From: Corynebacterium sp. 21KM1197 | Lineage (GTDB): Bacteria > Actinomycetota > Actinomycetes > Mycobacteriales > Mycobacteriaceae | Direction: 5' to 3' | Assembly (NCBI RefSeq): GCF_033783015.1 | Contig: NZ_CP123907.1 | Span: 496,001 to 560,000, forward strand | Length of the DNA: 64,000 nt | In this document: piece after piece, positions 36,887-45,371 of the stretch | How positions within the stretch are numbered: the first letter of the stretch is position 1 | How the letters are laid out: each line of letters begins with the position of its first letter | Notes under the pieces: generated by a model | Databases searched by the model: none | The model's input: only the letters and a program-made list of their open reading frames with translations | Told to the model about the DNA's origin: nothing | Translations under genes and position numbers: made by a program

Positions 36887-37749
36887 ATAAGGCTATGAAA
36901 ACAGCACAGTCCGCACAGTCCTCCCCGTTTGCGCCGCGCCCGGAGCACCTCCCCGATCAGGTGGCGGCGGTCTTTCATGCGGACGACGGCGCGCCGGTAG
37001 CCCTGGGCAGCGCCTGGGATCACGGCTGGCGCATTGGCGACGTCGCCCTCTCCCGCGCCGTGGGCCCGCACGTGGCCTGGTCGGCGCGGGTGCGCGACCG
37101 GCTCACCGTTCCCGGCCTGGCGGTGGCGCGCCCGGTGCGCTCCACCGACGGGCGCTTTGTGGCTGGTGGATGGCGCGCCTCCACCTTTGCGGAGGGTTCC
37201 CTGGTGCAGCGCGTGGACGAGACGGTGGTGGCCGCCCTGCGCCTGGAGACGGCCCTGGCGGGGGTGGAGGAACAGCCCGATACCAGCGGCGACGATATTT
37301 TCTCCGTGGCGGATCGGTGCGCGTGGTCGCCGGACGTGGGCGCGGTGGATATGGGGCTCAAGGACGCGCGCCTGCGCGAGGTCATCCAGTCTCTGCGCGC
37401 CGCGCGCGAGGATATTACCTCGCCCGCGGGAATCGGGCACGCGGACATGTTGGGCACCACCGTGTACGCGGAGGGCTCGGGCCCGGTGCTCACCGATCTG
37501 GTGGGGGTGGTGCGCCCGCACGGCTACACGGCGGCGCAGGTAATGGTGGACGCCCTGCTGATCGAGGCCACCGACGAGGGAATCTTTGAGCGCTTTAGCC
37601 ACATTCCCGATCTGGAGCAGTTGGCGGTGCGCGCGGTGCTGTACCGGGCCTACGTGTGTGCCCAGGTGGAAGGCGTGGAACCGAACATAATTTCGAATGT
37701 GGAGAGGGTTGCTCGCCTGGTACTGTCCCGGCTATCTGCCACAATGTGA
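36883..37749 (+). CDS. TIGR02569 family protein
   Basis: 288 aa. It matches the actinobacterial TIGR02569 family at the position of Rv3205c: RPEHLPDQVAAVFHADDGAPVALGSAWDHGWRIGDVALSR (split), then kinase-like/APH-fold segments in the C-terminal half without catalytic residues. GTG at 36883 overlaps the DUF3152 stop (GTGA); it overlaps adnA similarly at its end. Function unknown. Confidence 0.75.
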   Translation: MNKAMKTAQSAQSSPFAPRPEHLPDQVAAVFHADDGAPVALGSAWDHGWRIGDVALSRAVGPHVAWSARVRDRLTVPGLAVARPVRSTDGRFVAGGWRASTFAEGSLVQRVDETVVAALRLETALAGVEEQPDTSGDDIFSVADRCAWSPDVGAVDMGLKDARLREVIQSLRAAREDITSPAGIGHADMLGTTVYAEGSGPVLTDLVGVVRPHGYTAAQVMVDALLIEATDEGIFERFSHIPDLEQLAVRAVLYRAYVCAQVEGVEPNIISNVERVARLVLSRLSATM

Positions 37750-40700
37750 GCATGGAGGAAACATACGGCCTTGCTCCCACGCCCGAGGTGGTGCTGACCT
37801 CACCGCAGCGGGGGATGGGGGAGCGAAACTGGGATTTCTTAGCGGGGGGATTGCCGCAGCGGGGGAACTGGCGGGTGACGGGGCCCGCTGGCTCGGGGGT
37901 CAGTTCCTTGCTGGTGGACATCGCGGTGGAATCCATAGACCGCCACCGGCGTTCCTCGGGCGTCCTGGTGATTACCGCCGCCAAGGATTCCGCCGGGCGC
38001 CTGCGCCGCGAGATTCATGATCGCCTACTGAGCCGGGGGGAAAGATACGCCACGGAGGAACCCGTGGCGCGCTCCCTGCACTCCTTGGCCTTTGCCCTGC
38101 TGCGCCGGGTGAGCGCGGAGAAGATTCGGCTCATCACGGGAGCGGAGCAGGATGCGGTGATCCGGGAACTCCTGGCGGGCCATGCCGAGGAGGGGCGTGG
38201 ACCCTGGCCCGCCGAGCACGTTCCGGCGCTGGAATTGGTGGGGTTTGCGCGGCAACTGCGAGATTTCCTGTTGCGCGCCGCCGAGCGCGGGGTGGGCGCG
38301 CAGCGTCTGGAGGAACTGGGGGAGGCGTATAAGCGCCCCGCCTGGGGTGCGGCGGGCACCTTCCTGCGTGAGTACGAGCAAACGATGGCTCTCAGTGGGG
38401 CGCACTCCTATAGCGCCTCCGAGCTGGTGAACGTGGCGCTGCGGGCCCTGTGCCAAGACCCTTCGGTGCTCGATGGCCTCTGGCACACCGTGATCGTGGA
38501 CGATGCCCAGCACCTCGACCCCCTCTCCGGGGAATTGGTGGAATTGGTGGCGCAGCGCGCTGATCTGGCCGTGGTGGGGGGAGACCCCGAGCAGTCCATC
38601 TTTCATTTTCGCGGGGCCTCCCCGGAATTTCTGCGGAGCTTTCCCGCAGATGGTGAGGTGGTCTTGCCCGCCACCCGGCGCGTGCCGCGCGCCAGCGCAT
38701 ACATCGCGGACTCCCCGGTGGCGGAACAGGCCCGTTACACGGACGCTATTCGCCGCGCGCACCTGCTTGGCGGCGTGCCGTGGAGCCAGATCGCGGTGAT
38801 CGTGCGTTCCTCCGGCATGATCGACCCCGTGCGGCGCGTGCTCCTGAGCGCGGGGGTACCCGTGCACATCGAGGCCACGGATACGGTTTTGGCTCAACAA
38901 CCCCTGGTGGCCGGAATCATCTTGGGCGTGCGGGCACTCAGCGAGGACCTGAGCGCCCACGAGTGGGAGGCCCTGCTGCTGGGGCCGGTGGGTGGCGCCG
39001 ATCCCGTCACGCTGCGCCGCCTGCTGCGCGGTTTGCGCCGCAGCGACATGAGCACGCGCGCGATGGTCACGCTCAGCCGTCTCATTGACCCCGCGCGAGC
39101 CGTGGACGAGGAGGAGGAAGCGCGGCTGCGTGAGATTTTGACCGAGCGCGAGTGGGACATTCTTGATCGCATGCGCTCGGTGCTCAGCGCGGCGCTGCGG
39201 GCCAAGGAGGCCGGGGGCTCGGTGGAGGAGGTGCTGTGGGAGTTGTGGAACGCCACGGGGCTGGCAGATCGCCTCTCCGCGGCGGCCCTGCGCGGCGGGG
39301 CCGCAGGCTCCCAGGCGGATCGAGATTTGGACGCCATGATGACGCTTTTCGACGCCGCCGGGGATTACGTGGAGCGCCGCCCCCACGCCAGCGTGGATTC
39401 CTTTATCCGCCACATCGAGGAACAGGAACTCCCCACCGGGGTGCGCGATCGCCGCTCGGCGGCGCCCGAGGCAGTGACGGTTCTCACCGCGCACGGCGCG
39501 GCGGGTCGCCAGTGGCACACGGTGGTGGCGGCCGGGGTGCAGGACGATACCTGGCCTGCCCTGGGGGAGACGGGCACGCTCTTTGAGCAGGAGGAATTCA
39601 TCGACCTGGTGGATTCCGGCATCGACCCTGATCTGATTATCGGCCGCACCAAGGAAAAGGTGGCCGAGGAACGCCGCCTATTCCACGTGGCCACCACCCG
39701 GGCCACCGGCCGCCTCCTAGTCACCGCCGTGGCGGAGGAGGCCGATGAGGTGCGCGAGCCCTCGCGCTTTATCGAGCAGTGGGTGACGGAACAGGAGATC
39801 ACCAGGGAGGCCGCCGAGGTGGCGGGGGAGACGGTGGAAGCCGAAGCGGACCTACCGGAGGCACGCCCGCGCTTTGCGGTGCTTTCCGCTCCGGCGGCGG
39901 TGGCGGAACTGCGCCGCGCGGTGTGCGGGGCGCAGACCCCGGAGGCCACGCGGCGCCAGGCCGCCCGTCAACTCGCTCGCCTGGCCCAGGCCGGGGTGCC
40001 GGGTGCGGACCCCGATCAGTGGTGGGGCGCGCGCGGCCCCTCCACGGAGGAACAACTAGTGGCTACGGAGCGCGTGCATGTTTCTCCCTCCAATATCGAA
40101 AAACTCCACGAGTGCCCCCTGCGGGCGGTGGGAGAGAGGTTCCTCACCAGCGAGGAATCCCCGCACATGCTCAAGGGAACCCTGGTGCACGCCTACGCGG
40201 AGGCCCTGGATCGTGGCGTGGCGGAGGAAAGAGCCAGGGAGATCGTCACCCGAGCGTGGACGGAACACCACGCGGTGCCCCAGTGGCGGCAGGAACAGGA
40301 CTCCGCAGAGTGGGAGCGCGTGCTCGATCGCACCCGCTCGTGGATTGAGGCCAGGGGCAAGGCTGTGGGTGTGGAGATGAAGATTCAGGTGCCTATTGGG
40401 GACGAGGTGACGATTACCGGGCGGGTGGATCGCCTGGATAAGGACGCCGCGGGCGATCACTACATCGTGGACTTCAAGACCGGCACCTCGGTGCCCACGC
40501 AGCAGGCGGCGCAGGAGAACATGCAGCTGCGGGCCTATCAACTCGCCCTATCCCGGGGGGAAATTCACGGCGAGGCCGTGGTGGCAGGGGAAAACCACCC
40601 GCGCCTGGGCGGGGCGGTGCTGGTGTATCCGGCCAGCGCGAGCAAGAAGGTCGCCAGCAGGGAGCAGGCCGCTCTGACCCCGGAGGAGCAGGAGGAGGTG

Positions 40701-40838
40701 GCTGCCCTGCTGCCCGTGCTTGCCACGGAACTGCGCGGCCCGAGCCTGCTCGCGCGGGTCAATTCCGGCTGCGATACCTGCGCGCTACGGAGCGTGTGCC
40801 CGGTGCAACCAGAAGGGAAGGCCACCATTGAGTGCTAA
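37746..40838 (+). CDS. adnA: AdnA, helicase-nuclease subunit of the AdnAB double-strand break resection complex
   Basis: About 1030 aa. The N-terminal UvrD-like motor is degenerate: the Walker A loop reads GPAGSGVSS (residues 46-54), with Val for the essential Lys, while motif II-like VDDAQHLDPL remains. The C-terminal RecB/AddB-type nuclease retains IVDFKTGTSVPTQQ and flanking cysteines (HECPLR and SGCDTCALRSVC), a likely iron-sulfur staple. In mycobacteria AdnB is the motor and AdnA's ATPase is dispensable, which fits this loss. GTG overlaps the upstream gene; ATG at 37752 is an alternative. Confidence 0.9.
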   Translation: MSMEETYGLAPTPEVVLTSPQRGMGERNWDFLAGGLPQRGNWRVTGPAGSGVSSLLVDIAVESIDRHRRSSGVLVITAAKDSAGRLRREIHDRLLSRGERYATEEPVARSLHSLAFALLRRVSAEKIRLITGAEQDAVIRELLAGHAEEGRGPWPAEHVPALELVGFARQLRDFLLRAAERGVGAQRLEELGEAYKRPAWGAAGTFLREYEQTMALSGAHSYSASELVNVALRALCQDPSVLDGLWHTVIVDDAQHLDPLSGELVELVAQRADLAVVGGDPEQSIFHFRGASPEFLRSFPADGEVVLPATRRVPRASAYIADSPVAEQARYTDAIRRAHLLGGVPWSQIAVIVRSSGMIDPVRRVLLSAGVPVHIEATDTVLAQQPLVAGIILGVRALSEDLSAHEWEALLLGPVGGADPVTLRRLLRGLRRSDMSTRAMVTLSRLIDPARAVDEEEEARLREILTEREWDILDRMRSVLSAALRAKEAGGSVEEVLWELWNATGLADRLSAAALRGGAAGSQADRDLDAMMTLFDAAGDYVERRPHASVDSFIRHIEEQELPTGVRDRRSAAPEAVTVLTAHGAAGRQWHTVVAAGVQDDTWPALGETGTLFEQEEFIDLVDSGIDPDLIIGRTKEKVAEERRLFHVATTRATGRLLVTAVAEEADEVREPSRFIEQWVTEQEITREAAEVAGETVEAEADLPEARPRFAVLSAPAAVAELRRAVCGAQTPEATRRQAARQLARLAQAGVPGADPDQWWGARGPSTEEQLVATERVHVSPSNIEKLHECPLRAVGERFLTSEESPHMLKGTLVHAYAEALDRGVAEERAREIVTRAWTEHHAVPQWRQEQDSAEWERVLDRTRSWIEARGKAVGVEMKIQVPIGDEVTITGRVDRLDKDAAGDHYIVDFKTGTSVPTQQAAQENMQLRAYQLALSRGEIHGEAVVAGENHPRLGGAVLVYPASASKKVASREQAALTPEEQEEVAALLPVLATELRGPSLLARVNSGCDTCALRSVCPVQPEGKATIEC

Positions 40839-43800
40839 TCAGATCAGCCCCAAGAGGCTCGCCGCGCTGCTTGGTAAACCCGGCCCCACCGCCCAGCAGG
40901 CGGAGGTGATTGCCGCCCCGCCCGGCCCCATGCTGGTGGTGGCCGGGGCGGGCGCGGGCAAGACGGAAACGATGGCCTCGCGCGCGGTGTGGCTGGTGGT
41001 CAATGGGCTGGTGCAGCCGGATCAGATCCTGGGCCTTACCTTTACCCGCAAGGCGGCGCAGCAGTTGCGCCAGCGGATCAGGGATCGCCTGCGCTACCTG
41101 GCCCTTAGCCCCGCGCTGCGGGAGGTGGACCCCAGCGGGGAACTGGCCCGCAGCCTGGATAACGCCCAGCCCACGGTGCTTACCTATGACGCCTATGCCG
41201 GGCGCCTGGTGCAGGAGTACGGCCTGCTCGCTCCCGTGGAGCCGCACGCGCGGCGCATCACGGAGACGGAACTGTACACCATCGCCGCACAGATCGTGGC
41301 GGATTATCAGGGCCGCCTGGACGTGGAGAGCGCCCCGGACACGGTGATGGATAACCTCCTGGCCTTGCACGGTGACATGCTCAACCACCAGGTCACTCCC
41401 CAGCAGATCAGGGAGGAAACACAGCCCTTGGTCAGCCTCATGCAGGAACTTCCCCCGGGCAAGAGGCAGAGCAAGGAACTCAATCAGACCATGCGGAAGT
41501 GGTTGAATGCCCAGGAACACCGCCTGCATTACCTGCCGCTAGTGGAGGAACTGCGCGGAGAACTCTCGCGCCGGGCGGTGGCGACCTTTGCCGATCACAT
41601 GTCCGTGGCCGCGCACCTGGCCAGCACCCACGCGGCGGTGGGAGCCACACAGCGGCGCAGATACCGGGTGGTCATGCTGGACGAATACCAGGACACCAGC
41701 CATTCCCAGCGCGTGCTGCTGCGGGAACTCTACGGCAAGGGGCGCGACCCGGAACTCACTGTCAATGCCGTGGGCGATCCCATGCAGGCCATCTACGGGT
41801 GGCGCGGGGCCACGGCGGCCAACCTTGAGGCGTTCCGTGAGGATTTCCCGCAGGGAGAAAGGCCAGCGCCTAAGAAGGAACTCACGGTGAGTTTCCGCAA
41901 CCCCTCGGGGGTGCTGGCCCTGGCCAACGCCGTGTCCACCACGGTGCTGGGCCCGCCGGAGAACCCCCAGCGTACGGTGGCCCCCCTGAGCGCCTTTGGG
42001 GAGGAACAAGGCTCGGTGGCGCTTTCCTGGCGGGCCACCATCGAGGAGGAGCGCGCCTGGGTGGCCGATCAGATGGCGGCCTACTACGAGGAGGCGCAGC
42101 GCGCGCAACGTTCCTTTACCGCCGCGATCCTCGTGCGCGCCAATAAGCACAGTGCCCCGCTCGCGGTGGAATTAGCCGCGCGCGGTGTGCCCTGCGAGAT
42201 CGTGGGCCTGGGTGGGCTGGTGGATGTTCCCGAGGTAGCCGATGTGCTTGCCGTGGCGCGCCTGCTCATTCGTCCCGCCGAGGATCAGGCCGCGATCCGC
42301 CTGCTCATCGGCCCCGCCGTTGGACTGGGCTGGGCGGACGTGCGGGCGCTCTCGCGCCGGGCGCGCAACCTCGCGGGCCGGGCCCGCACGGAACGCGAGG
42401 AGCCGCAGGGGGAGCAAGACCCGGAGGAGAAACTGCGCCGCACCGTTGCCGAGGCGCTTCCGGTGGACCAGGAACAGATCGCGGGCCTTGGCGACGCCGT
42501 AGCGGACCTGGGCGAGGGTGCCGATCTGAGCGAGGAGGGGCGGCGTCGCATAGCAGCCTTTGCCGGCGTACTCCGGCGTTTGCGTACCCGCAGCCTGGGA
42601 AAGCCCCTGGTGGAGATCCTCAGCGATATTGAGCGGGAACTGGGCGTGCGCACGGAGGTGCTGGTGCGCCAGAACCCCTTTGCGGAGGGAGCCGTGGGCA
42701 CGGTGCACCTGGATCGCCTGCTGGAGGAGGCGGCGGGCTTTGCCGCCGTGCCGGGTGCCACGCTGGGCGGCTTCCTGGATTACTGCGACCTCGCGCGGAA
42801 GCGGGATCGCGGCCTGGAGCCGGGGACGGTGACGGTGCGCAGCGATCGCGTGCAGATCATGACGGTGCACAAGTCCAAGGGCCTGGAATGGGAATACGTG
42901 GCGGTGCCGCACGCGGACGAGGGCACCTGGAAAGTGCAGGCGGAGACCTTTCTCACCCAGGTCAAGCGGATTCCCGCCACCCTACGCGGCGAGGTGCAGG
43001 AGGCCACGAGCGCGAGCGAGGATAGCCCCGTGTTTCTCCCGGAGGCGGCGGAGGATCGCAAGCAATTCGAGGACGAGGCCAAGGATTATATTTCCCGCGT
43101 GCGGGAGGCGGAGGCCGAGGAGGCCACCCGCCTGTTTTATGTGGCGCTGACCCGCACGGAGCGGGTGCTCATGGTCAGCGGCAGCGCTCTGCGGGGCGAG
43201 ACTAAGCCCGTGGCTCCCTATGAGCACCTGGAAGCGCTCAAGGCGCTGGCCCCCGATGCCGTGGCCCACTGGTATGGGGAAAACGGCGCGGGGGGAGAAA
43301 CCCCGGAGGATCTCCCCGCCAGCCCCCCGCCAGCTCAGGCGTGCTTCCCCCAGGCTGAGGCGCCTGCCAACCTGGCGGACGGGGCGCAGCGGGTGCGCGA
43401 GGCCCTTGCCGATCTCCCCCCGGTGGCGGAGGGGGAACTCTTTAGCCAATGGGAGGCCGATGCCACGGCTCTGTGCGAGGAGCAACGCGCCCTGGACACC
43501 CCGGTGGTGGAGGTGGAGTTGCCCGGCGAACTCACCGCGAGCGATCTGGTGAATATCAAAAAGGACCCGGTGCAGTTTGCCCGCCGCCAGCGCCGTCCCG
43601 TGCCCTTCAAGCCCAATTCCTATGCCAAGCGTGGCACGGCCTTCCACGAGTGGTTGGAGGAGCGCTTTGGCGGCCAGGCGCTCCTGGACGAGGATGAACT
43701 GCCGGGCCTGGGCGAGCCGGAGGTGAGCGCCGCCGATCTGGATAGGCTCAAAGAAGCATTCCTGGAAAGCCCCTGGGCGGAGCGCACACCCGTGTACGTG

Positions 43801-44214
43801 GAACACCCCTTCGAGGTCACTCTTGGGGAGGCGGTGGTGCGCGGCCGCGTGGACGCGATCTTCCGCGACCCGGACACGGGCGGCTGGATCATCGTGGACT
43901 GGAAAACAGGCGCCCCGCCCGTGGGCCCGGAGCGGCGCGCGGCGGAGATTCAATTGGCGGTGTACCGGGTGGCGCTGAGCGATCTGCTGGGGGAGAGCGA
44001 TGTGCGCGCGGTGTTCCATTACGTCGCCTGGAATCGGACGCTGGAGCCGGAGCAGTTGCCGGGGCGGAAGGAACTGGCGCGGTTGATCGCGCGCTCCACT
44101 CAGGATAGTTCGACACAGGGCGGTTCGCCCCAGCACAATTCCACTCAGCGTAATTCGAACCAGGTACGCCCCGCCCAAGCTCAGCCACCCGAGGGACACC
44201 GGCAGGGAGACTAA
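40828..44214 (+). CDS. adnB: AdnB, motor and nuclease subunit of the AdnAB complex
   Basis: About 1128 aa. Intact Walker A GAGAGKT at residues 40-46, motif II VMLDEYQDTSHSQ, motif III VGDPMQAIYGWRGA and a C-terminal RecB-like nuclease with VRGRVDAIFRDPDTG and IIVDWKTGAPP. With AdnA it resects DNA double-strand ends. TTG start at 40828, inside the last codons of adnA, with AGAAGGGAAGG upstream; no in-frame ATG/GTG fits better. The C-terminus is a Ser/Gln/Asn-rich tail. Confidence 0.93.
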   Translation: MSANQISPKRLAALLGKPGPTAQQAEVIAAPPGPMLVVAGAGAGKTETMASRAVWLVVNGLVQPDQILGLTFTRKAAQQLRQRIRDRLRYLALSPALREVDPSGELARSLDNAQPTVLTYDAYAGRLVQEYGLLAPVEPHARRITETELYTIAAQIVADYQGRLDVESAPDTVMDNLLALHGDMLNHQVTPQQIREETQPLVSLMQELPPGKRQSKELNQTMRKWLNAQEHRLHYLPLVEELRGELSRRAVATFADHMSVAAHLASTHAAVGATQRRRYRVVMLDEYQDTSHSQRVLLRELYGKGRDPELTVNAVGDPMQAIYGWRGATAANLEAFREDFPQGERPAPKKELTVSFRNPSGVLALANAVSTTVLGPPENPQRTVAPLSAFGEEQGSVALSWRATIEEERAWVADQMAAYYEEAQRAQRSFTAAILVRANKHSAPLAVELAARGVPCEIVGLGGLVDVPEVADVLAVARLLIRPAEDQAAIRLLIGPAVGLGWADVRALSRRARNLAGRARTEREEPQGEQDPEEKLRRTVAEALPVDQEQIAGLGDAVADLGEGADLSEEGRRRIAAFAGVLRRLRTRSLGKPLVEILSDIERELGVRTEVLVRQNPFAEGAVGTVHLDRLLEEAAGFAAVPGATLGGFLDYCDLARKRDRGLEPGTVTVRSDRVQIMTVHKSKGLEWEYVAVPHADEGTWKVQAETFLTQVKRIPATLRGEVQEATSASEDSPVFLPEAAEDRKQFEDEAKDYISRVREAEAEEATRLFYVALTRTERVLMVSGSALRGETKPVAPYEHLEALKALAPDAVAHWYGENGAGGETPEDLPASPPPAQACFPQAEAPANLADGAQRVREALADLPPVAEGELFSQWEADATALCEEQRALDTPVVEVELPGELTASDLVNIKKDPVQFARRQRRPVPFKPNSYAKRGTAFHEWLEERFGGQALLDEDELPGLGEPEVSAADLDRLKEAFLESPWAERTPVYVEHPFEVTLGEAVVRGRVDAIFRDPDTGGWIIVDWKTGAPPVGPERRAAEIQLAVYRVALSDLLGESDVRAVFHYVAWNRTLEPEQLPGRKELARLIARSTQDSSTQGGSPQHNSTQRNSNQVRPAQAQPPEGHRQGD

Positions 44215-44294
44215 GGTGTCGGGGACTAAGGTGTCATGGGGCAATGCCACGGGTGAGAACCAGGGCAGGAATATAACGCACGAAGGAGAAGGCC

Positions 44295-45371
44295 GTGGCT
44301 AAGAGGTTTCGGGAGCGCTTCCGCGCCGAAGGGCAACTCAACGCCATGCCGGTGCACGCGCTGCTCGGTGTGATCTCCATTCCGGGCAAGCCGCGCAGCA
44401 GCCCCTGGGTGCTCATCGGCACTCGGGTGGGGTACGCGCTCTTGCTTCTGCTCCTGGTGGCGATCATCGTGTACCTGGACAAGGACGGTTATTCGGAGCC
44501 GCTGACGTTCATCGACGCCCTTTATTACTCGGCTGTCTCGCTGTCCACCACCGGGTACGGGGACATCACCCCGGTCACCCAGGGCGCGCGCGTGGTCAAT
44601 ATCCTGCTCATCACCCCCATGCGCATCGCCTTCCTTATCATCTTGGTGGGCACCACGCTCTCGGTGCTCACGGAGGAATCCCGCAAATCACTGCAAATAC
44701 AGCGTTGGAGGAATCGCGTGCGCAATCACACCATCGTCGTGGGCTACGGCACCAAGGGGCGCTCCGCCGTGGCGGCCCTGCTTGCCGACGGCGTCCCGGC
44801 GAATCAGATCGTGGTGATTGATACGGACAAGGTGGCGCTCAGCCGCGCCGAGAACCAGGGCCTGGTCACGGTGCATGGTTCCGCAACCAAGGCGGACGTG
44901 CTCAAGATCGCCGGGGTCAATCGCGCCCGCTCCGTGGTGGTGGCCCCCAATCTGGACGATACGGCGGTGCTGGTCACGCTCTCGGTGCGGGAGTTGGCCC
45001 CCAGCGCCATGATCGTGGCCAGCGTGCGGGAATCGGAAAACCAGCACCTCCTGGAGCAATCCGGCGCGGACTCGGTGGTGATCTCCTCGGAGACGGCGGG
45101 CCGCATGTTGGGCCTGGCCACGGTCACTCCCTCGGTGGTGGAGATGATGGAGGATCTGCTTTCCCCGGATGAGGGCTTTTCCGTGGCGGAGCGCCCCGTG
45201 GCGGAGGACGAGGTGGGCGCGCACCCGCGCCACTTGGCCGATATTGTGCTGGGCGTGGTGCGCTCCGGCGAGTTGTACCGCATCGATTCCCCGGAGGCGG
45301 AGGCCGTGGAGCCGGGAGATCGCCTGCTTTATGTGCGCCGGGTGACGCGGCAGGACGTGGATAACCAGTGA
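44295..45371 (+). CDS. Potassium channel with RCK/TrkA-N domain
   Basis: 358 aa. Two membrane helices (VGYALLLLLLVAIIVYL and the VVNILLITPMRIAFLIILVG region) flank the selectivity filter STTGYGD (residues 84-90), followed by a cytosolic NAD-binding RCK domain with IVVGYGTKGRSAVAALLA near residue 147 and a TrkA-C-like domain. This is the architecture of C. glutamicum CglK and of Rv3200c. GTG start. Its stop overlaps the uvrD2 GTG (GTGA). Confidence 0.92.
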   Translation: MAKRFRERFRAEGQLNAMPVHALLGVISIPGKPRSSPWVLIGTRVGYALLLLLLVAIIVYLDKDGYSEPLTFIDALYYSAVSLSTTGYGDITPVTQGARVVNILLITPMRIAFLIILVGTTLSVLTEESRKSLQIQRWRNRVRNHTIVVGYGTKGRSAVAALLADGVPANQIVVIDTDKVALSRAENQGLVTVHGSATKADVLKIAGVNRARSVVVAPNLDDTAVLVTLSVRELAPSAMIVASVRESENQHLLEQSGADSVVISSETAGRMLGLATVTPSVVEMMEDLLSPDEGFSVAERPVAEDEVGAHPRHLADIVLGVVRSGELYRIDSPEAEAVEPGDRLLYVRRVTRQDVDNQ

